Source: Dreissena polymorpha
Taxonomy: Eukaryota; Mollusca; Bivalvia; Myida; Dreissenidae
Assembly (NCBI RefSeq): GCF_020536995.1
Contig: NC_068360.1
Location: 14,558,178 to 14,622,177, forward strand
Direction of reading: 5' to 3'
Length of the DNA: 64,000 nt
In this document: one piece after another, positions 47,601-59,600 of the stretch
Position numbering within the stretch: the first letter of the stretch is position 1
How the letters are laid out: every line of letters begins with the position of its first letter
Notes under the pieces: generated by a model
What the model saw: only the letters and a program-made list of their open reading frames with translations
Databases searched by the model: none
What the model was told of the DNA's origin: nothing
Made by a program: the position numbers and the translations under genes

Positions 47601-50600
47601 CGTTATATTAGTTTGGCTCTTTCTGAACACAGTTGGTAATAAAATACTGAATGCAGAATTTTTTTTTAATTAATTCACAAACAATTTCATCTTTTTTGGA
47701 ACTTTTTTTCCTGGTGTCGGGAAAACTGAGCCTGTGCACTTTTCACAGGCTTATAAGGGAAGACACTTTCAGCTTTAACTAGAGCTTTGTCACAGACGTG
47801 ACGTATACCCCCACATGCCGCATTGACACAGACTATTTTGCATGCTGTCTTCACAAAACAAGACAATCTAATTTATGGCGATTTTTAAGAATTATTATGC
47901 CATTATCATTTATAGCCATTTTGACCTTTGAACTCTTGAATTCTTTCATATGACATGCATTTCATTTCAAAATCTCACAATGAATGACAAAGTTATGGCC
48001 CAGACAAGATCATTTATTGCCATTTTTGACCTTTGAACTAAAACTGTGACCTTGACCTTGGAGATATGGACGTAATTCTTTTGCGCCACACACCGTTCAA
48101 TGATGGTGAACAAATGTGCCAAATGATTTTAAATTCTCACAATGAACAACATAGTAATGGCCCGGACAAGCTCATTTATGGCCATTTTCGACCTTTGAAC
48201 TTTTAAATGTGACCTTGACCTTGGAGATATCGACGTAATTCTTTTGCGCAACACACCATCCAATGATGGTGAACAAATGTGCCAAATGATTTTAATATTT
48301 TACAATGAATGACATAGTTATGGCCCAGACAAGCTCATTCATGATCGTTGAACTCAAAGTGTGACCTTGACCTTGGAGATATCGATGTAATTATTACGCG
48401 CGACACACCGTCCAATGATGGTAATGATGGTGAGCATATTAACCGAATGATTTTAAAATCTCACAATAAATGACAATAAATAATAATAAGTTATGGGCCA
48501 GACAAGTATTTGACCTTTGAACTCCAAGTGTGACCTTGACCTTTGAGATATCGACGTACTTTTTTCACATGACACACCGTCCCATGAAGGTCAACAAATG
48601 TTCCAAGTAATTTTTAAATCTAACGATAAATGACATAGTTATGGTTCGGACAAACTTTCATTTTAAAACACACTAAGTGACCCCGTGACCTAGTTTTTGA
48701 CCTGGCATGACCCATATTCAAACTTGACCTAGACATCATCTAGATACAACTTCTGACCAAGTTTGGTGAAGATTGGATGAAATTTTCGAGACAGACAGAC
48801 CGACCGACAAAGTGACTCCTATATACCAATGGTAATGGGGGTATAATAAAAATTTTAATTCAAAGAAAGTCTCTTCTAAGCAAAAATCCAGTCAAGGCAG
48901 AAAGTGTAGTCCCTGATTAGCCTGCGCAGACGGACTGCACAGCCATATGAGCCTGATTGTAAAAATGCCTGTCATCCTACCAGACTCTGGTTCTGACACC
49001 TCGGCTATGGGAGACAGTGGTGGCGTTACATCGTCCTCTACTTTCAATCTCACTGATGAACCTTCCAGTCCCGTCTTTAAACGTTTATACGAGAACATCT
49101 TCGGTAAAGGCCCTGATAACGTGAAACAGAGGTATATAATAATTCTTATATGATAAAAAAGTGTGCTAAACCTAAAAAATGCCATGTTCTGTAGTTACAA
49201 CTATCTACACATGACAAAGCATGACTGTTTTGCACCTGTAAAATAAGGAGTTAGAGAGCTGACAAGGTTTTATAGGCAAATGTTGGGAAAATTCAAACAC
49301 CATAATTAAACAGTACTTGAGCAATTTGTCTGGTTATAAAACTTGTCCGAGGTTTTATGCCTAAAAACATTTCATGATAATCTAAACATTAAATGATAAT
49401 TAAACAAGAGTGCCAAACTGTCACAAGATACGACGCCCATTTGAAGGTTTTGGACAACTTGATAACTTTACCATGACCCATATTTGAACTTGACCTACAT
49501 ATCATCTTGACACAATTTCTGACCAAATTTGGTGAAGATCGGATGAAAACTACTTCAATTAGAGAGCGGACACCATGCTAAATCCTTGAATGCACTACAC
49601 AATCCCTTGACCTAGTTTTTGACCCGGCATGATCATATTCGAACTTGACCAAGATATTGTCTAGATACAACTTCTGACCAAGTTTGGTGAAGATCGGATG
49701 AAAACTACTTCAATTAGAGAGCGGACACTAGGGCTGTCACGATTCACCGGTATACCGGTATATCGCGGTGCATGTCGTGAAAAAAATCGCACCGCGGTAC
49801 GGCGTAGCCGCACCGTTTTTTTTAAATATTATTATATTAGCACATATATAAATACATTACATAATTATTTTGATATAGATATCGTTTTGAAAACTGTAGA
49901 AGCGATTCAAAAGGGCTAAATAAATAATCCGTTAATATCCAGGTCAAGCAAGCGCTTCCACTGGTAGATGTTTAACTTTCACGTTTAAAATACGGCAATG
50001 TATGGGTCCGTACCTTTTTTTGAATTTGGGTTAGATTTCCTTTGCAAATAAGTTCATAATTATCCAAAAGATGTTTACTCTATTTCTTATTTTCTTTCTT
50101 TAGAATATCGATCGTTCAAAGCATGGCACTTACAAATCATGTTATCTTAAGATTATGAATAAGTCGAGGAAGAATCAGAACGCTACGGATTTTCAATACT
50201 GGGCCTGCTGACTCCGCATTTTAAACATGCCCTTGAAGCGTTCGATTTACACAGGTCGTAGTCACAGCTATTGTAAACAACATGGCGGACATTTTAGAAA
50301 AAGACGCGAATAACAATAACAATAACAATGACTACTTCTATCAAGTTTATTACAGTTTCTTTTACAGTTTCAAGTCATACTATGATACCCGTGTTTTCTG
50401 ATTATTGTGTTTAATAAAGTTTGTAAACTGTTTTCTTTACAGATACATATTCTGTAAAATATCGCGGTACGTACCGCGATACAGTGTTGCTGTACCACGA
50501 TAAACCGCGGTACGCTCACGGCGTATCGTGACAGCCCTAGCGGACACCATGCTTAATCCTTGAAATGCACTAAGTGACCCTGTGACCTAGTTTTTGACCC

Positions 50601-53600
50601 AGCATGACCAATATTCGAACTTGACAAATACAACTTCTGACCAAGTTTGGTGAAGATCGGATGAAAACTGAAAGCTATTTGAATTAGAGAGCGGACACTG
50701 CCGTGGATGCCGACGCCCGCCCACTGCCCGCCAAGGGTGAAACTATAATATGTCCCGTTTGAAAAAGGACAGAAAGTAGAGAGAAGATATTATTCTTGAT
50801 GCTAATGCCTGCATTTATATTTCCATAATATGTGCAATATCTCAAATGGGTGAATAACTATGATTTTTTTAAAGCAAATAAATGAAACCACTTAATTTTA
50901 TGAAGACTGGCCGACCAACTGACATACTTACTCCAACCGACTAACTGACATACTTACTCCAATATACCCAATCTAAAACTGTAATAATTAAATTTGTGTC
51001 TTGTTCTGAGAAAATTTGGCTTAATGCATGTGCGTAAAGTGTCGTCCCAGATTAGCCTGTGCAGTCCACACAGGCTAATCAGGGACGACACTTTCCGCCT
51101 AACCTTGATTTTTGGCAAGGAGGGACTTCCTTGAAACTAAAAATACCTTAAAAGTGGAAAGTCTAATCTGGGACGACACTTTACGCACATGCATTAAGCC
51201 CAATTTTCTCAGAACACGACTCAAATACACTGCCCAAGAGTCCGTGCAAACTGCAGCCATGCATGTAAGAGCTACCACAGGAATCAAATTAAGCAATTCC
51301 CTGCAATTCCGGCACTAGTAAATCTTGAACAGACATGCTAAGATTGCCTGCAAGTGTGGCACTGGTAAATCTTGAACAGACATGCTCAGAATGCCTGCAA
51401 GTGTGGCACTGGTAAATCTTGAACAGACATGCTAAGATTGCCTGCAAGTGTGGCACTGGTAAATCTTGAACAGACATGCTAAGATTGCCTGCAAGTGTGG
51501 CACTGGTAAATCTTGAACAGACATGCTCAGAATGCCTGCAAGTGTGGCACTGGTAAATCTTGAACAGACATGCTCAGAATGCCTGCAAGGGTAACTCTTG
51601 TTGTACAGACATGCTTAGATTGCCTTCAAGTCCGGCACAGGTATATCTTGAAAAAACATGCTCAGATTGCCTGTAAGTGCGGCATTGGTAAATCATCTCA
51701 GTTTCAAAACTATTGACAAACATGTAACATTGTTGTGGTCTAATTATAACATAGGGTTTGATTGGTGGGACTGTTTGAGCCTCATAGTGATAAAAACAAG
51801 AGATGTGTTTGTGAGAAACACAATGCCCCCTATTGCGCCGCTTTAAAGCCATAAATTCGACCTTTGAGCTTGAACGATGACCTTGACCTTAAGCCACTCA
51901 AAATGTGCAGCTCCATGAGATACACATGCATGCCAAATATTAAGTTGCTATCTTCAATATTCAAAAATTTGTGACCAAACTCTAACGAATGTTTAAGTTT
52001 TAGGAACGAAAAATACAATGATATTTGACCTTTGACCTTGAAGAATGACCTTGACCTTGACTTTTCACCACTCAAAATGTGCAGCTCCATGAGATACACA
52101 TGCATGCCAAATATGAAGTTGCTATCTTCAATATTGCAAAAGTTATAAAACTTTAACCAAGGTTAAAGTTTTGTGACACACACATACAATGACTGACTGA
52201 CACAATGACAGACAGGCCAAAAACAATATACCCCTGATCTTTTTAGATCCGGGTGCATAAAAACTTGGCTTAATGCATGTGCTTAAGTTTTGTCCCAGAT
52301 TAGCCTGCTCAGTATGCACAGGCTTATCAGGGACAACACTTTCTGTGTTTATGGCTTTTTTTTCTTCTTAAAGAAAATGCAGTGTAAACAGACTGTCATC
52401 TCTGATTTAGCCTGTGTGGACTGCACAGGCTTATCTTGGATGACACTTTACCCACATGCTTTAATTAAGCCCATAACGAGGCTAAAATAATAATTTGTGC
52501 TTGATTGATTACACATCTTCTTTTAATTTAGATGATTGAACCCACCAGGTTTGCGTTTCCTCTCGGGTCCGAGAGAGAAGGGCGAACTCTCTGGGACCGG
52601 TTTCTTCTTCTGGGACTGCTGACCGCCCAGCATGGAGTCTTCTGCTTCATCCACCATGATGTTCTGTGCAAAAGAAAAACAGAGTTTATACTTCTCTAGC
52701 TCATTCTGGCTGTGATTTTGGTAACACCTACATGTAAGGGTAAGAAAATAACCTTTAAAACAAGAGCACCGCATAACGGGTGCAAACGCTCGGCTGCGGG
52801 TGCAGTTTGGAATAAATGAAAGCTCGTCAGAATTTTTTTTTTTTTTTTTTAGGTCACAGTGACCTTTACTTTTAACCTAGTGACACCAAAATGGGTGTTG
52901 CATGTAGAACTCATCAAGGTGCATGTAGATATGAAGTTTCAAAGTTGTAGGTGGAAGCACTTTGATTTTAGAGGCAATGTTAAGGTTTTAGCACGGCAGA
53001 CAGCGTAAGACACAACGAGCTGGCTATGACAATACCTTGGGTTTTTCTCCGAAAACAGCCGAGCTTAAAACTATTCATTTTTTAATAGATCCCACCGGCT
53101 GGGAAGTAACCGGTTTGGTCCCCACTGTGGGAGCGTTCTTTAGACCTCCCCAAATGACATCAAGTATTGGCTCTGCCCAGGAAACGGACTCTTAAGCATT
53201 TCAATACGCCTTAGGCTTTTAATGCAATTGAGTAAACTCAAATAGCTTTACACTAAATAGTTGCATTAAAGTAAAAAAGCTATTCGTTTAGCAATATTGG
53301 CATTGAAAAGGAGGAAACCGGCTGGAAGAAGGTCAAATCACACCACCATTCATATTTCAGATAATAAATCTATTGTAGGTAGTTAATATACACAGACACA
53401 CACAAAATGTGAAGCATAAAACCATTTTTTTAATAGAAATACAAAAAGAAAGGAAAAAAACATGTTTATCTTAAAGTATATTTTCATAGTTTCTTGCAAC
53501 ACAAATTGCAAAATACTTAATGGAGAAAGAACTGCACCTTTTAGGCTGTTAAAGGCCTACTTAATGTTTATGGGAATTATTTCATATGTTTAAAAAAAAA

Positions 53601-56600
53601 TTAAAGCCTTAATAAAATGCTAGAACTAAACAAAATATTGCACATGTTCTCCTACTTATTTCCCTATAAACATCCCTATAAACAAACGTTCGTACTTTCA
53701 TCTTGGTTGAAAAACTACTTCAAGAGGCCGAACTTTCAGCGCTGAAGTCAATTTGAAGAAACACTTCTTCAGAATGAATTCCAAATAGCTTTTCTCACTG
53801 GACATTCATATTTTTTCCGCCCTCAAACATAAGATTCAATGAAAAGGTCAGAGCAATATTTGTTTCAATGTGACCAGGTCAAAACCATGATAAAATAAAT
53901 GTATAAATTGAAGCAAGCAAATGATTATCGTGTTTACTCTTACATATACTACTAAAAATTTGCTAAGAATCACTTTATTTTCACATAATTTTCAATTTAA
54001 TTTAATTAATTTAAATTGTTGTTTTGCAGGTTTTGATATAAGAATGTGTGGTTTTGATTTTCAGGGTTCTCAATAAGAGCCGGCCGCCGTTTGAAATCAG
54101 ATTTTGGCCGGTTGAAAATCGCTCAGATTCTGAAAATTGGCAATTAACTTTTCGAAATTTGCATGTCTTTTTGGTAATTTTCTCCTTTTTGCTATTAAGC
54201 AAAGACGTCGCTTGATTATCTTCCTAAATGCATTACAACAACAACAACAACAATGAAAAAGGCGCAAATTGGAATCGGTTAAAAAACAGTCAAATATTTT
54301 GACATTCTTTTCATCACATGGCGTTTTTTGTTTCTTCCTGATTGCTTGCGTTTTTTTAGGTTAATGCAAAGTTTTTGTTGTGAAAGTTTTTTTAATTCAG
54401 TTAGGTTTCAAACTATGTGTCACGCAAAATGTGCATGGCAGACTGACAATCAGGCCTTTTCCGCCTATTCCTGTAGGGCCAAATTTCGGCCCCATTCCCT
54501 ATCCAAAATTTAAGTTTTTTTCTTATACGAATAAAATGTCCCAATTGGAACCTTGTGCAAAAATAAACTTGAAAATTTTACAAAAGTAATAAAGAGCTTT
54601 TTTATTTATCTTTTGCTAGTTAAAAAAGCTAAAATTCATAAAATGCACAAAAATGCTCAAATTTAAGTGCCTTGTTGACCATTAAAATAGACATAAAATA
54701 GCCCAAAATGCAGGAAATCAAGTGCTCAATTTTAAATTTCCCCCCCCCCCCCCCCCCCGGACCTCCCTAGAAGGCCTGTTGGCTCAAATGTTATTGACAA
54801 CCCTGGATTTTAATGTATTGATTTATCATTGATACATGACGCTGGCTGACTCTAGCTAGGGTTGAACTTCAAATTACACATACTATAAAAAGTGATCCTT
54901 AGCAAATTTTGAGTAGTATATATGTAAGGGAGACAACACCTTGTTTTAAAAACCAGGTTTTAGGTTTGGTAGTTCTTTCATTGTTTTTTTATTGCTGCTA
55001 AAACAAATTTTTAAAATAAAATTCATTTTAATTATTAAATACTTACCTGTTATCGTATGCTTATACTTTCCAAGGGGAAATAACTCATCCGGAATTTTAA
55101 CTGGGAATCCGCCACCTCAATACCGTAATACAGGCCAGGTTAAACATAGTGCAATGCAACCTAGCCAAAAATCGGTAACCAACCCTCAATATTCTTTCAA
55201 TATATATACAAAAAATATTAATCGAATAGCGGGGTGGGAGGTGGGACTTACCGATAACAGGTAAGTATTTAATAATTAAAATGAATTTTATTTAAAAAAT
55301 TTGTTTTAATGTCATAAATACTGACCTGTTATCGTATGCTGATTTTGCAGCTGCGGTGGGAAGGTTCGTATATATTTTCCCAACACAGTAGAACCCATAA
55401 ACAGGGTTATCAGCTAATGATATCAAGTAATCTTCGTTAAAACGGTATTAATTATGACTTCTCGGACAGAGTAATATGTCTATGTCGTAAAGAAGACACT
55501 ACCGTTAGTGAAACCACAACAAGCCCAAACGTATACTAATTGTATTGTTGGCACTTCAGAAAACGAAGATAAAAAGATGACAAGGTGGTCGGATTCCTCC
55601 AGTAAACAGCTTAGAGCACGTCAAAAAGTGGGGTGTGATTAATATATGCCCACAAAACAGACAGAGCTCTTAATTCATGCGGTCAGATCCTAAAAAGGAA
55701 TGAATCCTTAGACAGGATAAGATTAACTTTCCTTAGTCGAGGTCTAACCCCGAGAAATAGAAGCCGCAGACACATCTCCCCCCCCCCTTTTTTGGGGAAA
55801 TGAAGAGTGTCTTTGAGAACCTCGAATGGACTTCTGACTAACACTGCTGAGATAGAACTTCAAAGCCCTGATTGCCCAAAGAAGTTTATCCTCATCTTCA
55901 TGACTACCAGTTTAAGAAAACTTGGAAACTTGAAGGTAGAAGCCATATAGAGGACTTGATATTAAGCAAGGAATCCTGGCTGACACAACAAAGTGAAAAC
56001 GACAATAGATCCAACTGGAATTGGTCGTATTCAACAGAAAAAGCATGAATTTCACTTCTCCGTATCGTAAAAGCCATAATAAGAAGGAAAACCGTCTTAA
56101 AATTATATTGGAACTGTTAATAAGCCTGATGAAAAAGGTTCATAGGGAGCTCATTAAGCATCCCAACATGTTACACAAGTCAAAACCGCTTAAGAAGGTA
56201 AAGGAACGAAAAACATAGTGCTGACGTTCCATAGTTTGGATCAGTTCCAAAATAGGTAAGACAGCACAGAGTTGCGATGACTTACACAAAACAAGGTATA
56301 CGAAAGCATAATCTCTATCCTTTGATGAAGAAAAGAACAAATTTCTTATCATCAAGAAAAAGATGAGAAAAACCTCTATGTATCTAGCAGAGTGATTAAG
56401 GTAATAACTATGCTCTCAATTACCCAGTAAAAAATGAATTTCCATAGAACCTTTATACAGTTCTGATGGAATTATCCTTGCACAAGTAACAAGGATTGAA
56501 ACTCTAACAGAAAAACGTTCTTCTGTAGAGATAACTAAAAGTTATTAATGGCCAGACATGAAGTGGCACATGTTTGGATCAGTAAAAATATGTCTCAGTG

Positions 56601-59600
56601 AGATATGATATTTGACCTGTGAAGAAGTTTCCTGAAAATAATTGTACAGGAGACTTCAAAGGTCGTAGAACCATAATCCCATGGTTCATTAAGTATATTT
56701 CATGAAATTATGGCAAAAACTCAGTTATTGCAAAAACTCACCAAGAAGGCAAGATATTCCAGTTTATGTCAATGGACGAATGTATAACAATCGCACACCC
56801 TGCTGGATCGATTTCTGTGAACTGCATTGTTGACGTTGTTCAGCATACCGGTATACACTGGGATATACGATCGCATAACGCTAATAACTAGCGTTTGATG
56901 ATAAACAACATTCTTTGATATACTATGTACACCATGCAACTCGTCTGCAACTTCACTGCCGCGCATGCGCAATTACATTATTGAACCCAACGGAAAAATA
57001 ATTCGAAAGAAAGAACTGCAGGACAAAAGGTCCAACAGGGCGTTGAGACGAACTGGTATGAGAAAGACGATAGAGAAAATTTGTTGTTCTTGCAAAGAAC
57101 GAATAAGTTCCTGATTTCCAGTTACAAGGAGTGATAATATGATCACCTCCGTGTCTGTAAGTAAACCACGACCGATGTGTGATAGTTGAAACCATCACAA
57201 AGGAATCGTGAAAATGTGTTGTAAATGAAAAACAGCTAAAAAGAATTTTCGCTTTTCAAGATGTAGATGTGCAGGTGATATTCGTTAGGATACAACATAA
57301 TTGAGAAAATCAAGATACGTTGTTCTATGTGATCGTCCATAACCTTATCTGCTCACATCTGTATAAGATGTAAGGAAGGTTGTGGTAGAATAAACTATAT
57401 TCTTGCCAAGATAATCTTCTAGTCTAGACACCACTGAATAGTGGTAAATAATGACAAAAAGATGGAAATCTGTGCCATTAAATAATCCCGAGATTAATAC
57501 AATTATCTTAAAAATAAAGCTGAAACGGACGTAAGAAAAAAACGTCTCAGCAGAAGGACCGGTGACCGGACCGGTAAATACCGACCGGTGACCGGAACCA
57601 TTTGTCAAGGATGGGTGGGCAAAGAAACCATGGCAAGCCGAAATTTCCCACTCCAAACACACTTGAAAATTGGTAGAATAGGACAGTGTTTAACACTTAT
57701 AAGTTTATGACCTATCTACAGAATATAGCCTCTTCTTGAACCAATAACAGGCGCCTTTAAAATCCTGGATAATACAGGTCGCGAAGTCATCGATTTGCGA
57801 AGTACGGAAATATGATTGATAGTGGTACCTCCGGAATCGGAGGTGTGATGGCAGAAAAAGGTGAAAACCCTAGGGGTAACCTTAAGCGGGTCCACGCTTG
57901 CCGGTAGAATGCATGGAAGTCTTAAATTCTGACTTGATTAATCCATTTACTTCAAGACTTCTAACCTGGACGAATTCCGAAAGGAATACGACCAGTTATA
58001 GGAAGACAGCCTGTTATGGCCAGAAGTGTAATAGAAGAATAACTTTAAGATGAGGTCCCTCCAGATCCTAGGATCTGAGTTCAATAGGTCCTAAGCCATC
58101 TACAAGACTGTAGCCGTCAATCTGATAGGCAATCCTATGTATCAGAACTCTTGTTGATTCCAGTAGCTTGAAAATATGCACTGCCGTAGGAGCAATAGAA
58201 AAGCAGAAGTCGATACAAATGTCGTCTTGCTAATCCTGCTAACGTCATTAATGTGTCCCAACTGTTCCGTGACACTGACTGCAAAGTCTGTAGCCGACAG
58301 GTAAAGGCGGTTAAAACAATTCATCCTTCGGGTCTCGAACATAAATTAATAGAGGTCAAATAGTAATGTTCGACCTCAATGCTAGTCTCCGAGCCCACTT
58401 CAGCCGATCTATCTGCAAGACCAGTAGTCTGCATGTAGCCGGTTGAGATAGAAGTACAAATAACAGATATAGCATGATTTGGTAACTGTCGCCAGTAGAA
58501 CATCAGTATTGAAAAACACAAAAAGTCATGTAGATTGTTGAATCCATAAAATATAGTATTCAATACAATCATAGCCAGGGGTATACAACTATGTAATGTA
58601 GACGATACCCGTGATACTAAAAATTGAACGATGAAAACACAGTGGAATACCGGTAATTGGTAAGTGGTGACCGAACCGGACCGGTCAATGACCGGTAACT
58701 GTAGCCCGGTGAACGGACCAGTCATAATATGACCGGTGACGTTACCAGTTAAAGACCGAAAAATGGTGGAATCCATATGGTCTGTTATCAATGTCAAGCA
58801 CTGCTCGGAAAAGAAGATCATGCCAAAAAAATCCAATATGATGGCGATGAGACATCACTTATTCTGACCGGTGATCAGTGATCGGTGATATGACCGATGA
58901 ATGGTGACCGATGTCCGGTGATCGGGACCGGTATAATATAACTGCGTCAGAATGGAAATATCTGGTGCAGAAGAATGACCATCCACGAAGTCATCTGATA
59001 ATGTTAACCGGAAAACAACGGTAGATTATCAGCATTAATAGGCATAAGTGTCCTTGTAGTCGTAGTGGAGAAAAGAACAGCTTATCCCGAAGCCTGAATG
59101 TTAAACGAACTAGTGTTCGTATACAACTACGGCTCGGTGACTGCAACATGTGTGGATGCCATAAGAAGAACCATCACACGTGGAATGGAGACATGATATT
59201 CCTAAAGGAATAAAATGGAGAACGTCGATATGACCATTAGGTTCATTAACGCCTACGTGAGAAGTGGCGACATCCATATAACTTCGATGCCGAAATATTG
59301 TTCGGCTACGCTGGAAATATTGTCTTCTACAATATTGTCTCCGTGAGCATTGACATGATCGCTTACGAGCGTATCAACGCCGAGAACTGCTCAATGAAGG
59401 AGAGGTATGTTCGATAAATATCCAGTGGTGCTCAATGCAGTCCGCTGATGTCTACGTGAAGGTTGACGACGTCCTCGTTTCCTGCGGTGTCGAGATCTGG
59501 ATCGGCCGAGATGTGGATCGGCTGCGATGAGACCGAGATCTTCTAGAATAACGTCTCCGTGAGTGACGACGTGATCGCTTACGAGAGCCGCGACGATGAG

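Noticed and set aside
48947-49153. Plus-strand protein MSLIVKMPVILPDSGSD...
   Set aside because: Antisense to an INTS6 exon whose phases and splice sites fit the minus-strand gene.
54999-55310. A separate MITE made of the 300-bp inverted repeat
   Set aside because: The repeat is explained by the terminal repeat plus internal complementary region of the DIRS-like element.
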